Positions 34,753 to 47,487 of a stretch of DNA of 64,000 nt are shown here, in pieces. The notes beneath the pieces are model-generated. The model was not told the origin of the DNA and made no database searches. It saw only the letters and a program-made list of their open reading frames with translations. Position 1 is the first letter of the stretch; each line of letters starts with the position of its first letter. Location: NCBI GenBank assembly GCA_029706075.1, contig JAINUG010000011.1, forward strand, positions 5,873,501 to 5,937,500, in the 5' to 3' direction. Position numbers and translations under genes: made by a program. Source of the stretch: Aldrovandia affinis. Its lineage: Eukaryota; Chordata; Actinopteri; Notacanthiformes; Halosauridae.

Positions 34753-36510
34753 TGCAGAAGTGCTTTCCAATTTATTGTGCATGGTTATACTTGTGTACTG
34801 GCTCTTCAGTATAAAAATTATATTTCTACAAAAAAAAATGATTGGAAGGCTTGGATTCTTCGAAGAAATCAATACTGAAATGCTGGGCGGAACTTGTTAC
34901 TAATAAAAAAATCTGTTTGGTTATATTTCCATCCAATTTTAGTTATTGCAAGGGCAATGGCAAAGTTCCATTGAACATTTCCAATATAGAATGTATCTGT
35001 GGGTCCAATGTAAAAATGTATAGGTATATATAAGAAATTATAAATTCATTCTTTAGTTTTTTATGCTATGTTAAAATTGGTCTGTGATCATTTTTTATTA
35101 GTTTCTGCAATGTTTATTTGCTAAATTGAAAGCCTTTTATGAATATGAGAGCATGAGTGTCTTATTGTACAATATTGCAGGTCAGGTCTTCTGCATGATT
35201 TACTGCTCTAGATATGAATATGACTTTGTGGAGGTTGAGGAACATGACAGGTGAAATCTAGAGTATAAATTGAGTAATTAGGCCCTTTAATTCCACTCAC
35301 ACTGGGAAATTTAGTTTATACACGGAAGAAACATGGACAAACTGACAAGAATCACTTGCATACTATCATATCGTTGTCTCTGTGGAGATATTAAATTCCC
35401 TTTTTTCACCTTTTTGGGTCACCAAAATGCCTTTGGCGGAAGAAATTCTATCTTTAAATCCTTAAAATTGGAAAACGGAGGGTGTATATTTTTTTTAAAG
35501 ATGTGATTGCAATTATCAAACTGAATTATGGTCACATCAGGAACTGGAGACTCCTGTCATTTTTTGTATTTTATTGTTGAGCAATATTTAAATATTCTGA
35601 CATCTGAAATGTGTTTTGAGGTCACAGGGTAATTGATGTTGTCCCATTTAAATACACAATCTTTTTCTCCTCCTTTTCCTTCCATGTTCACTTCTTTTAA
35701 TGTACCATTAGCAAATGATGAGAGGTGTAGCAGTGTTTCCACAGTAGCATTATGCACTAGGATGTAAATGCTCTTATGAGCATAGGTAATTGTAATGTAT
35801 TTTAATTTATAGAGCACTTTGCTCATTATGTAACTGTTACGTCAGAGACTGATCCATATTTGCCTATAATGGCTTCTGAGTAGCAGGTAATGTAAAAACA
35901 TCAAAACATGGTATTGAAAGGCTAACATTCAGTTCAAGGCAAAGCAAAGACCAAAATTATAAAATACAAAATATGTATTATTATTACAACCATTGTGTGT
36001 GTGTCTGAGCGTGATCTCACTACCAGGCACAATGTATAAATATCAGATTAAAGTAGCTACACACAGTGGCTTAGTTACATCACATAAATAGTCCTACTAT
36101 TACTGACATGTGTTATAACATACGATAACAGGGAATCATAAATAAATACATAATTTGACTAATGATGTTTTATTGTTAGTTTATAAAAGATTTTTGAAAC
36201 AACTCAAAGAGAATTTGAATTGGATTGTTTGAACGATTAAATAAGAGGCCTACTGAATTTCTAACCTTGAAAATCTGCTTATTATAAATGGCAAATTTCT
36301 CATAATGCAGTGAGGGCTACTTTACCTGTGTACATGTTTTTGCAAATGCTCAATACATTCCTGTGCTGTGAGCCTGAATTGAGATGTTGTATTGTTGTGC
36401 TCCTGCCACTATCTCAACAGTGTAATTGGGATGATGTGGCTCATATACAGTATGTAAGTCAATTCTAAAATTCCAAAACCACAGCTCCAATGGTGGCACA
36501 CAAAAAAGAG
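34753..36510. other. AT-rich intergenic DNA
   Basis: No recognisable feature. Confidence 0.5.
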
Positions 36511-36511
36511 C

Positions 36512-36789
36512 GAGGAGTGTAATAACGGGTGAGGAGTATAGAAGAGGAGTGTAATAGCTGGTTTAGAAGTGTAGAAGAGGAGTGCAATAGCTGGTTTAGA
36601 AGTGTAGAAGAGGAGAGTAATAGCTGGGGAGTAGTGTAGAAGAGGAGTGCAATAGCTGGGGAGTAGTGTAGAAGAGGAGTGTAATAGCTGGGGAGTAGTG
36701 CAGAAGAGGATTGCAATAGCTGGGGAGTAGTGTACAAGAGGAGTGTAATAGCTGGCGAGTAGTGTAGAAGAGGAGTGTAATAACGGGTG
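36512..36789. repeat. 32-bp minisatellite, about nine copies
   Basis: Unit GTAGAAGAGGAGTGTAATAG + CTGGGGAGTAGT, with a TTTAGAAGT variant in two units. The first and last units share the variant AATAACGGGTG. A 90-codon Ser/Leu/Tyr-rich frame on the minus strand is an artefact. Confidence 0.95.
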
Positions 36790-38018
36790 CTCTATACTTT
36801 GGTACTGACCCGTGTTTTTTGTTAGCGTTTTTTCATCACTGATTGGCTTTCCCTGGTATTCATCATTACTGTTGTAATTGGCTATAATCGATGCATAACG
36901 CAGTATTAATAAAACTAAACATGTATCAATATATATATGCTAATATATAATTTTTTTCACCTTCTTACTTCTCGCTATGTCTGACCATCATTGGACCCCG
37001 TATTTTAGTTATGTAATGTCTAAATTAGCTGGGATCTGGATATGCAAAAACAGAACATATTCTGAACAATATGAAAGAGATTGTATGTCTTTGGAAAGAT
37101 TTCCTTCACCAAGAGTGCAGGTCATTTCCATTTTGTACCAATTTAGAGCTGTGATCATTAAAGCAATTTATCGCGACTTTTTAAAATGTACGGTCTTGTA
37201 GTAATTGCATCGAGGTCCCTCGATGTGCGAGTGCGAGCATGAAGAAAAAAAAGTTTGGAAATGGCACAAATCCCAAAAGGAAGGACTGGTTACATCATTT
37301 GGAGGAAGGATTTCCTTTCTTGTTCTACACGGTTAGAACGCATTCTTTTTTTTTATTCCTCGGAGAGGACTTTGACTCCCCCATCGGCGGATTCGGTCTT
37401 GTGCAACTTTTCATTTCCTGAACAGAGGAGCCATGCATGCTGTCTGAGTGACAGCTCCCACAACGAGCACTGCCTCTCCGAGCTGCTTTACATTTCCACT
37501 AATAGCGTTGCCTCACGCTTCCTTGTGGTGGTATAATGCGGCAAAGGAGCTATTTTTGGTTAAAAGATAGGCTGTGTTGAAAATAAATGCAGAGTACTAC
37601 CGACAAAGAAGAAAAGGAGACACTACTTATAACTGACTGAACAGATGCAAAACTGTGTGCACAGCTTCTTTTAAAACCAAAGACAATACAAGCGCATAAA
37701 ACACAAATTAGTAGGCTATCCATACATGCACGTACATGCATACAGATTGATATCCATACATTGTTATATCGCTGCATACCGCCCACACACACACACATGT
37801 ATTTAACAGTGTATATCATTATCAATTCTTGTCCTGCGTATTGAAAAAAAAAGCCTTATATTCAAAATATAATATATTATTTTTAAATATATGAAAGCAC
37901 TGTTTTGCACAACAGAATGTGTCTGTTGCATCATATGATATTTCATATTTCACAATTAAGATCATATCCCTCCTAAGTGGGACTTTAACAGTCACATTTT
38001 ACCAGTACTGTAAATAAA
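36790..38018. other. intergenic, nothing seen
   Basis: AT-rich; 37,230-37,540 more balanced. Short open frames only. Confidence 0.45.
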
Positions 38019-39121
38019 CAGGTAACTGCCAAAATAATGGAAAACAACATAAAGTGTCTTAATAGGGTATTGAGCCACCATGAGCCACCAAAACAACTTC
38101 AATGCACCTTGGCGTAAATTCTACAAGTGTCTGGAACTGGATTGTAGAGTACTTTCACAAGAAATGCCATCATTTGGTATTTTGTTGATGGTGGTGGAAT
38201 ATGCTGTCTCAGGCACCACTCCAGAATCTCCCAAAACTGTTCAATTGCGTTGAGATCTGGTGACTGAGATGGCCATGGCATATGGTTTACATTGTTTTCA
38301 TGGCTATCAAACCATTCAGTGACCATTTGTGCCCTGTGGATGGCGGGATTGTCATCCTGGAAGAGATCACTCCCATCAGGAAATAAATGCTTCATTCAGA
38401 ATGGCTTTGTATTTATTGATGTTTACCTTGCCCTCTCAGGGGTTGAGTGGACCTAAACCATGCCAGGAAAATGCACCCCACACCATAACAGAGCCGCCAG
38501 AACCCTTTACCGTGGGAAACAAACCATACCTTTCCCCACTGCTCAGTAGACCACTACCTGTATTCTTTTCTTCACTTGCAAAACATGCATTTTTAGATGT
38601 AATAAGGGGTTTATGCACTGCAACTCAATTGGGACCATAGAATCCCTCTCTGTGAAGTTTTTGATGGACTGTTCTTGATGCAACTGCCTGCTCATGCCCT
38701 AGAGCCTAGATTGATACTTGCAGTCAACTGATTCAGACTTTTTGCCTTGCATCTCAAACCAATGCACGAATATCACGGTCAAGGAGTATATTCTTTCAAT
38801 TACAGTTTCCCCTTTTTTTCTCTCAGACTTCCATGCCAACATGACTTATCCACTGTTTCTTGTGAAGCATCAGCAAGTTGAGCAGTATTCATTACTGAAG
38901 CCCCAACACTCATTCCTTTTTCAAAGTCACTGAGATCTCATCTTCTAGCCATGGTAGCCAAAATAATTTCCAACTGGGCCTGTCTGCATTTTTATACATG
39001 ACCCTAAACATGATGGGGTATTAATTGCTAAATTAACTACATCTGTGTGGAAGCACCTGCTTTCAATATAGTTTGTATCCCTCATTTACTCAAGTGTTTC
39101 CTTTATTTTGACAGTTACCTC
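38019..39121 (-). mobile_element. Tc1-like transposon, nearly full length, inactive
   Basis: Ends CAGGTAACTGCCAAAATAAT and (reverse complement at right) AGGTAACTGTCAAAATAAAG are inverted repeats; TA follows on the right. Minus strand transposase remnants: KGSGGSVMVWGAFSWHGLGP near 38,500, then FQDDNPAIHRAQMV, SPDLNAIEQFWEILE near 38,350-38,200, that is the second Asp and Glu region of the DDE domain. Stops and frameshifts interrupt it. Length 1.1 kb fits the family. Confidence 0.9.
38099..38618 (-). pseudogene. Tc1-like transposase, C-terminal half, frameshifted
   Basis: Two frames (38,618-38,436 and 38,395-38,099) hold successive parts of a DDE transposase, separated by stops around 38,400-38,435. 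The motif DDN (catalytic Asp) and the glutamate in NAIEQFWEI are present; the N-terminal DNA-binding part is not readable. Confidence 0.85.
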
Positions 39122-39247
39122 TATATGAAACTTGTAAATATTCCTACATTCTTCACATTATATAAATATATATTTATTTATATGTATTGGGGCCCAAAAT
39201 ATGACAGCATTGTTGTGACAGATATATGTCTGAAGAACATTACTATT
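39122..39247. other. spacer
   Basis: AT-rich, no feature. Confidence 0.4.
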
Positions 39248-39630
39248 ATTATTATTTTCTTTTACATTTATTTTCAGATTTTATCCCTGGTTTTCTCCCA
39301 ATTTGTTAGCCAATTACTCTCGCTATTCTTAGGTAAATCCCCCCCTTGTAGTTCACTGCCGTAGCCCTGTGACCGGAAGTGACAAAGGCGAAGCAATGTC
39401 TCCTCTGAGACGGCACTCGTCATGCTGTCGACTGTAACTCCGGCACCCCAGAGCCACTCCTGTGCGCAGCGAACTGTGTCGGCTTCCCTCCCCTCTCCCT
39501 GGGGTGGACAGCCAATTGCCACCCCCGGTGGCACTCCCGGCCAGAGCCGACTCTGGCTTGACGGGGAATCGAAACCTGGTCGCCGTGGCCAGCGGCGGAC
39601 GTTGAAACCATTAGACCACACGGGAGGCCC
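39248..39630 (-). mobile_element. tRNA-derived SINE, family 1
   Basis: Minus strand: head GGGCCTCCCGTGTGGTCTAA with box A, then GGTTTCGATTCCCCG-type box B, body with GGAGTGCCACC and GGCAATTGGCTGTCCACCCC, GAGGGGAGGG, the block GGAGTTACAGTCGACAG, and an A-rich tail with TTGGGAGAAAACC. An imperfect AACATTA(C/T)... flank is repeated on both sides (about 39,236 and 39,631). Confidence 0.85.
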
Positions 39631-39925
39631 AACATTATTTATTTTATGTACATTTACAAGGCTTCAATTATACTGTATACATTTAATGACATTTCAAATA
39701 CAGTTGTAACAATTCAATATCTGATTAAGAACAAAGTTCAGGTCTGCTGCTGAAAAAAAAACATGGTTTCGATAGAGGGTTAAAAAAACTCATATTGGAT
39801 TTATGGACATTTTATATTAAAGTTTTTGAAAAATACTGAACAAAAACCATTGGCTGAGATTCAAACTAATTTAATACTAATGGGGCATGCCAAACTGACA
39901 TAAACTGACTTAGATTGATATAATT

Positions 39926-39929
<4 letters not shown>
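39631..39929. other. intergenic, nothing seen
   Basis: No recognisable feature. Confidence 0.4.
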
Positions 39930-39981
<52 letters not shown>

Positions 39982-40060
39982 ATACACATACACATACACA
40001 TATGTATATGTGTGTAATATATGTGTGTATGTGTATATGTGTATAACACATATCCTGTAT
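39930..40060. repeat. (CA)n with (CATA)n and inverted (TG) extension
   Basis: About 20 CA units, then CACATA units, then the complementary TGTGTATGTGTA pattern, so the tract contains a sizeable palindrome centred near 40,000. Confidence 0.9.
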
Positions 40061-42530
40061 ATACACATATTTCCAACAGACATATTAAAGTTGATCTTGG
40101 GAAGGAAATAAAATTATAGAAATGTTATAAAATGGCAGGTATGGGTCAGACTCCAGTTCATGGTGCACTTGTGACTGGAGTACATGTTGATCCAGGAAAA
40201 TAAATAAACAACTTTGAAATGGCTGACGCTATTTTAATTAAGTAGCTACACGTTGCCTAAGGATGGGGTGGGTTGGGGTGGTGCGGGGCGTGTCTGCTGG
40301 AACACGCACATCATTTTCACACTTAGCGTACAAGTAATTCAGAATTGAAAAGGTGCGGACGTGAGACAGAGCGAGCAGTTCCCCTCCCCCATCCATCTTG
40401 TTGTTATTATTTGTGCCGGAGATCAGAAGAGGAAGCCTTTATCCCAACAACAGCGTTTTTTACATCTGCCCGGCACTTACTGAAAGCATAGCTCCTAGGA
40501 TGGCAGGGGAGGGGCGGATGCTTTTGGGCCCTGTACCTTGGCAACGGGCCCTGGAGCGGGGGTACTAGCACCCTGGCAGCAGCAGCAGGCTCCATAGCAC
40601 CCAGGACAGCCTCCTGATGGATTGGGCTGGATGATATAACCAAGCCCTTGATGTTGGAAGTAAATCTGACAGGCCTTACTGGAAAGGTCCCGGCCCACTC
40701 TTTCCCAGCGACTGCAGCCTGGATTCCCCCCCTCTCCCCCCCCATCCTCGCTGAAATAGTGTCATAATTTATAGCCCTGCATTGTGCAAGATGAATGATG
40801 GCTGCTTTTTACCCTTAATAAGCATTAGCTACTTTTTGGTAAGAAGTAGAAAGGAAACGTTCAAAGTTCAAAGGGAATTAGCCTTTTCTTTAATGCCTAT
40901 TTTCCAAATAATGGGGAAAACGGAAATGTAATTATTTTTCATTCTTTTTTTTAGCACTGCCTGATGTTTATCAAAGAGAAACCCATTCTTCAAACCCATT
41001 TTATTCTAGATATTTTTGTTTGCTGTTATTAGCTGTCTCCTTGTGTCTCTTCTGTGCTAAAATGTCTGGAGAAATCAATAAACGGTGCAGTCCTAGTTAC
41101 CCAGTGTGTGGAAAATGTGTCCTGCTGTGTGTGCCACTGTTGCACTTTGGTGTCGCTTACCGTGGGGTTTATTTGTTTTGCAGCTGGTTCAGATGTGGTG
41201 CTGAGAAGAAACGGGAGAGATGGAGGAGAGGAAGAGCAGCCCCCACGGAGACCACGATCAAGACCACAAGCATCACGCTGGTACCAGCTGAGAACCCCTG
41301 ATTAGGGCTTCGCTTCTCTAAAAGGATCGCACTGTATGGATTTCAGGCCAGGAGAGCCATGCGGGAACCTTTCCCATAAACCCCAGTGAGGTGGACGTCC
41401 CTTTTCACCCCCTGAACTCCCACCCAACCCCCCCCCATGCCAAATCCCACAATTCCCCTGGCCTGGGTAACATTCCATCAACTGCTTAATGACCGGTGAT
41501 CCATTGAACCCACTGACCAGACCTTGAACAGGTGTGAGGGACCAGAAGAAAAGCATGTTTACGACATGACTGGCCTCTGTGCAGTAGGCAATCGCATTAA
41601 TTATGCACAATTTCAGGGTCAGGGTTATTATTTAAGGCATACCAGTTATTTCTTTTCTTGTTATTTTGGAATAATCTTGGGTATGCTAATGAAAGGTATA
41701 GGTCACCGAAAATGTTTAATTAACCTGTGCTGAATATAGGGGTCAATATAACATAGTTTGTTATCACTTTATTATCATCCTCTACAGTAAGTGGCTTGCA
41801 GATCTTATTATTCTTGCAGAGACTGTATTTAATTTCAAACACTGTTTTTTCAAATTGCTTTTACAATAAACAAAGCCCCTGCTGTGCCACCTCAGACAAA
41901 TCTCTTTGTTTTTAGCGAGCTGAACAGTTATAACAATGGGAACCTGTAATTCACACAAGTTGCTTAATGAAATGCTCTGTTGCAAATTGAGTTACTTGCA
42001 AAGGAAGATAAAGGAAACAAGTGCTCTTCAGCATGAATCACTGGTGTGAACATTTTCACAACAAAGGGTGTGTGCTGGCTGTGTACAAAACCAAGAAGGA
42101 TATAATTTGATTCATAAATAAATAACTGCAATCCTAAAAGAGCATGTAGGATCGATGCTGCTTTATAACCAGCATTAATGCATAAAACATGTGTTAAGCA
42201 TATAACCACAGTGCGTGTCTCAGGCATTTCATTAAAATCTCTGGTTGAGAATGTGTGTCCAGATTTCATAGGCTCCTGATGGATCAGATTCACATTGCTG
42301 CCTTATGATAAAAGTAACTATGACAATAGTCTTATTTTCTTCACCACACCCTTATCTCACACTTCTGAATAGTGTCTTGTTTTTATATCTTAAAACAAAA
42401 TTCTGTTTGTTATCATTTACTAAAATTATATCCACAATTCAATGTTACAAACTACCTGGTCATGGCAATCACTGGAACAATAAGTCCTTACAATGAAAAA
42501 CACAATTGTGCAAAACCACATTCTGAATTT
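40061..42530. other. intergenic; several repeat-free balanced blocks
   Basis: No gene or element recognised. 40,250-41,010, 41,020-41,310 and 41,420-41,660 are repeat-free and of balanced composition; 41,585-41,605 contains GCATTAATTATGCA, a palindromic homeodomain-type site. Open frames up to 112 codons overlap on both strands and are unrecognised. Confidence 0.4.
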
Positions 42531-42537
42531 ATTATTA

Positions 42538-42573
<36 letters not shown>

Positions 42574-42575
42574 GC
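42531..42575. repeat. (ATT)n microsatellite
   Basis: About 13 ATT units. Confidence 0.95.
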
Positions 42576-44351
42576 CAACAATTATTATTGTTGTTGTTAC
42601 TGTTCTTGTTGCATCTTCATTTATGCTGTGAGCATAAATTAAGATGCCATTGCAAGTTACCTAGGTGAAAATAAAAACCCAGGTGCATTCATTATCCATT
42701 TTATGCAAGGCTGCAAGAGCATGTGATGTTCATACACTGCTTGCCATTGGAGGGCTGTGGGCGGCTGGTGTGCTTCAGTCATTGGATCAGCTAGCATCAG
42801 CCTTTCCCCCCCTCCCCAACTCATTTTCCACAGAATTCTGTTACACACCAAACCAGCAGGGGGCAGTAAATCCTATGTATTCCCTGCAGAGGAGGGATAC
42901 TGCTTTGAGCCTCATTTAAGGGACTGAGTCTCTTTAAATTCACATACTTCAGCTTGCACATTTTGGCCATGTTGAGGAAAAATGTGTTTTATCCAGCTTT
43001 TGAAATACTGCACTTTACATACTGTAATTTACTGTCTTGTTTACGTTTACTTTAAGGTACCTATAAGTAGAAAACTTTGATTTACATTTACAAAAATGTT
43101 TACATCCGATTTAGATGTAGGACAAGTTTGAAGTGAATGTGGTCAATTGTTTTTAATCAATTTATGTTATTACAAGTCCATTTCTAAATGATATAGCTCC
43201 CAGATACTATAGTACAGTTTCTGCTTACCCAGTTACAGATGCAGCATGTAGATATTGTATATTTATTCACCTTTTATAAAAACTATTCAATATTAATGCA
43301 GATCATATACATATTCTACAATAAATTAATTTAAACATTTATTATGATTAGTGTTGCATAGCTTATTGATTTATATTGCATAGGAGAATCTGTATTTTGC
43401 ACTTTTTCACTGATCAGGGTTTATCAACAATAATTTTATCATCCGTCTTACATGTCCATTTTCTGGGGTCTATTCGCTTACCCTCTTTAAAAACGACACC
43501 TTCAAGTGCGAAGGACTCCATCACCACATTCCACACAGGAGCTCTGTTCCAGCAAGCATGGATTTCTATCAGCAGTGTGCTAATTAAGGACTTGCTGGAA
43601 TACACTGTAGAGGCCCTGAAGGAGAGATGTTCATTTGAATGTGAATTAATGTCAAATTACTGCTAATTATGTGAAACTTGTACAGCGGTTAGCTTTATTT
43701 GTAAGGGTGCACAGCAACGTGCCTGAATTCCTACGTTTTGTCCCAGCACCAGAGGCTTTACAAAAAAGCACATGTTCATTTTTCTCTCCCTCTTAACCTC
43801 TGTGTCATTAAAAGATAGCCATGTGCATCCCCTGGACATTGTTAAACAGCAGAAACTGAGTACATTCTGCACGTCCCAAACGCAATCCCTGCCAGCTATA
43901 TGTGTGGCAGGTTCAATCTAACATCAATACGCACTGTGAAGTGTTCTAAGCAAGTGTCATGTATATCATTGACTTCTTTCCTCAGCTTTTGGTTAAAAAA
44001 AAATTATGGTGAAATCATATTTCCTGAAGATGGGCCTTGGTTTCCAATCCCTTAAGATCAAGGCACAGCAGCTCCACACTCTTTGTTTTTGGCTGTATTT
44101 GGAGGAACTAGCCCTGGAAATAGAACTGCCCCACTCTGACTGATTGGCTGACTGATTCACTCCCTAACTGGCAGAGCAGGTAAGTGCGCTGTTCCTTCAG
44201 TAACAATCATTTACCACTAGGGTGGAGGGACCAGCAGAATAGTGGAAGCCAATGTAAATAGTGCCTGACACCTTTTTGAAGGTTTACTATTTGTGATGAG
44301 CAAATCAATAAATAAATACATATGATAAAACGATTATGATGATTCTTGCTG

Positions 44352-44353
<2 letters not shown>
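42576..44353. other. intergenic; candidate conserved patch 43,430-43,680
   Basis: No gene. 43,430-43,680 is repeat-free, with GTGCTAATTAAGG, GTGAATTAATG and CTGCTAATTATG within 120 bp, a TAAT cluster of the sort found in developmental enhancers. Confidence 0.3.
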
Positions 44354-44395
<42 letters not shown>

Positions 44396-44430
44396 AACAA
44401 CAACAATAATACCAATAATAATAATAATTG
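44354..44430. repeat. (ATT)n followed by (AAC)n/(AAT)n
   Basis: About 12 ATT units, then AACAACAACAACAATAAT and a further AAT run, partly self-complementary. Confidence 0.9.
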
Positions 44431-44808
44431 AATAAATAAATAGATAAATATATATGGTAACATATAGATATATATAAATACATATAGTTCCCTAATCTAT
44501 AATAACCATATCTTCCCAATCAGTCTTTCAAGAGCAGCTTCAACATTGCAGAAACCCAGTCTGGGTGATGGGCACAGTGTTTAATGTACATGGACCAGAG
44601 CTGCCTGTGAAAGAAGCCTGGTGGATCTGTGTCCTCTGAAGGTCCTCGAGCTCATCCTCCTTCCGCAATCTTCATATGGAGTGGAAACAAAGTCACTCTG
44701 GTTCAATTGGTATCAGAAGAAAAAAAAATTGTAACTCAACAACATATTTCCAACTGAAATGAAATATAAACATTCAGCTAATCTGTGCTCTTGTAACTGC
44801 CTGAAATA

Positions 44809-45067
44809 CAGGCAGTCCCCGGGTTACGAACAAGATCCGTTCTTAAGTCTGTCTTTAAATCTAATTTGTATGTAAGTCGGAACAGGTACAGATCTTATTA
44901 ATCGTCACTTAGTCAAAAGTTTGTCTTAGTATAGTATTTATTTGACCTTTCTGTGCATATAAAAAACTTCCAAATACAATAAAACATCTTAAACATAACA
45001 TTCAGTACATAATAATATTGTAATAATAACAATACTTAATATTAATAATAATAATAATAAAAGTAAT

Positions 45068-45104
<37 letters not shown>

Positions 45105-45699
45105 GGCTACATACTGTGAGGCATATTAAAGAAAGGCTAATAGGCATATTATGCAGATTTTGGTCTTCTATCCAAATTATCAATAGCCTTTCCATCTCAA
45201 TAATTAAACCACTGTGTTGCTTGGTAATAATCGTGGCATTCATCGGGGCATGGCCTTTCACATGCTCCATTATTCTCCCTTTGTCTTTTAAAAAACAATC
45301 ATTGACCGGCTGTAGCCTAATGCTTTCCCAATGGCTGATGGCGTTTCACTTCTCTCCGATCTTTTAATTATTTCAACTTTACTTTCCATGGTGATTGTTT
45401 TCCTTTTCTTTGATGCATCACCAGCACTTGCATCGGATTTGTGATTTGGAGGCATCGTTGTAAGGGTAAGAGAAAGAGAAAAACAGGACCGTGATCTGAC
45501 TTAAAATAACGAACGGTGATCTCTGTTCCTTGAGCCGACGAACCGCTGAAACCGTGCAATGTTTTCATGAGCATCACAAAGTAGGCCTAGTGCGTGCATT
45601 TGTTATTATGAACCATTGTATTTAACAAATTTTTAAACATAATAGAGCCTTATGGCAGTCGTAAGTACGATCGGACGTTCGTAACCCGTGGACTGCCTG
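44809..45699 (-). mobile_element. Tigger/pogo-like Tc1-mariner element, internally deleted
   Basis: Ends CAGGCAGTCCCCGGGTTACG and (reverse complement at right) CAGGCAGTCCACGGGTTACG are inverted repeats of about 25 bp with TA on each side (44,807-44,808; 45,700-45,701). The minus strand from about 45,455 encodes MPPNHKSDASAGDASKKRKT, EIIKRSERSETPSAIGKALG, then EHVKGHAPMNATIITKQHSG, the CENP-B-type helix-turn-helix of Tigger transposases. The catalytic domain is absent. 891 bp, with an (AAT)n tract at 45,045-45,100. Confidence 0.9.
45287..45455 (-). pseudogene. Tigger-like transposase, N-terminal DNA-binding domain
   Basis: ATG at 45,455 then a basic leader (SKKRKTITMESKVEIIKR) and a helix-turn-helix (SAIGKALGYSRSM). 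A frameshift near 45,295 is followed by further matching sequence down to about 45,125 (IIEMERLLIIWIEDQN). In intact relatives a DDE domain follows; here the element turns into AAT repeats. Confidence 0.8.
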
Positions 45700-45701
45700 T
45701 A

Positions 45702-46077
45702 TAATGAAAACTTTACATATCTGTAAATCAACAATGGTCAACCTGGTTCTCTTTAATGATCTCTTCTCGGCTTTCACTGGCAAATGAATTGAAATCCAGA
45801 TAGAATTTAGGCCTGTAAGCCAAAACTCTACTTAATAATAAAATATGTCAAGTATTAAAATATGATTTAAAAATAGTTTTGATGTGAATTAAGCAAGAAA
45901 ACAAGCAACAGAAAGTTATCTGAAAATAGTATCATTTTTCTCTATGAAAATATATTCACTTTTTGTTTGTATTTATAGACATGTAAAAAAGACAAGGTGA
46001 CTGAATACAAATCTTAAAACTTTTGCAGATTTTAACAAAAATTATTTCATGTTTATGAGTGATTTTACATGTTTATT
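45702..46077. other. AT-rich intergenic DNA
   Basis: No recognisable feature. Confidence 0.4.
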
Positions 46078-46513
46078 TAAAGCAATGAACTGCTTAAGTA
46101 TTCCATCTTAAGACTTTTTGAAGTTCTTGAAGTCTTAATTCCTTCCATTTCCAAAGATGAAATTTTGTCACCAATTGAAATGCAAATCAGACTAACTCGC
46201 CCCAGAGGCATTGCCAAAAATAGCACCAGTCGTGGTTCTATTTGCAAATGTGCCAGTTCTGTTTTAGAAAGGGCCTTTATGTTTAACGATGTAAAACCCA
46301 ACCGTGTTAACATTTTGGTCAGTGAGGTTCAGATTGCCATGAGCAGGCTAGCAACTGAAGGCAGCCAAGACTCCAGCACACTGCTGGCAGCAATGGAACT
46401 TCACCTGCTTGACACCAATGTACTGGAGCACTGCACCAAACAGGGGAAGAGTGTTCACCAACATTGCAGCTATGATGGACCTAGAGCTTTTTAACGACAC
46501 AGCAACAATTTAA
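46078..46513 (+). pseudogene. decayed protein-coding fragment of unknown family
   Basis: Open from just after a TAA at 46,075-46,077 for 139 codons, with protein-like amino-acid usage: a hydrophobic start (LLKYSILRLFEVLEVLIPSI), a basic middle (RPRGIAKNSTSRGS) and an acidic helical segment (VSEVQIAMSRLATEGSQDSS). It stops at 46,494, but near 46,450 another frame takes over in the same style (AAMMDLELFNDTATI) to a stop at 46,513, so a frameshift is likely. No ATG start, no introns visible, no family recognised. It might be an exon of a retrogene, transposon protein or old viral insertion; I cannot decide. Confidence 0.45.
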
Positions 46514-47474
46514 CTCAATGTGTGAGCAGCCAAAATTGTTCAGATTCACCCACATGGTGTCTTGAGGGTACCATAATTCGTCCCTTATAAGAAATTATTT
46601 AAATGTACATACAAGAACTGCTATTGCATTGTATATGAAACTTACATTCGTATTGTGTTGTAAGTAGATGGGATGTTTTTCCCACTTATGGACTAAATGC
46701 TTGAACACATTTACTCTACCTTTTTGAAAAGACTATGGTTTATTTAAGAAACATCATTTGTTAGCGAGAAAAATGGGGAAAAATAATTCTACCAAATCTT
46801 TAGTTGTTAGGTTTTGGCAGCTGATTAAGGACAAACAAAACATTTTTGAAATTTGAAGTAGGGTTCTTACATTGTATATAAAACAGGTCAAAGGCTGCAG
46901 AAAATTGAAGAGTCTTATTTTGACCATTCATTTCTGAGAACAAGGTCAAGAAGACCACTGAGTGCTTCTTTTATCTCACAATCGAAATAACACAATGGCT
47001 GAATTTCTCCTATTCATCAGAGACAGAGGCCCTATAAGGCTAAAAAAAGACACCTCTTCTATATCTGCCCCTTATGTTGGTGCAAAACAACCATATTGAT
47101 ACCATTGAATGCATTGATGGGGCCTTGGTCAAACATGGACAACATGAATGGAGTACTCAGAAAAAAGAAAATTATTTTCCACCAATCTGTTATGAAATCT
47201 TTCACATTGATTCACAGCTACCAAAATGCATTGTCAATTGTGTTATTATTTCTTTGTCAGCAAAAAGCCATACATATAGCTGTATCATATTCGTAATTTA
47301 TGAACAATAGTTCACTTTATGAAGTGTGTTTTTAATCCCACTGTGAAGTTATTTTCCTAATGAGAACAGAGGCCAAGGAAATACATGAAAGAAAAATATG
47401 AAACTTGGTTTCTACTTTTCTTTTGTGTGGAAGTTAAGGCCAAACTGACACGAATAGACCTCAGTGAGACTGTT
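46514..47474. other. intergenic, possibly more of the same decayed unit
   Basis: Short frames at 46,580-46,665 and 47,074-47,310 have somewhat protein-like content but are not recognised. Confidence 0.3.
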
Positions 47475-47487
47475 CAAAGATACTTTT

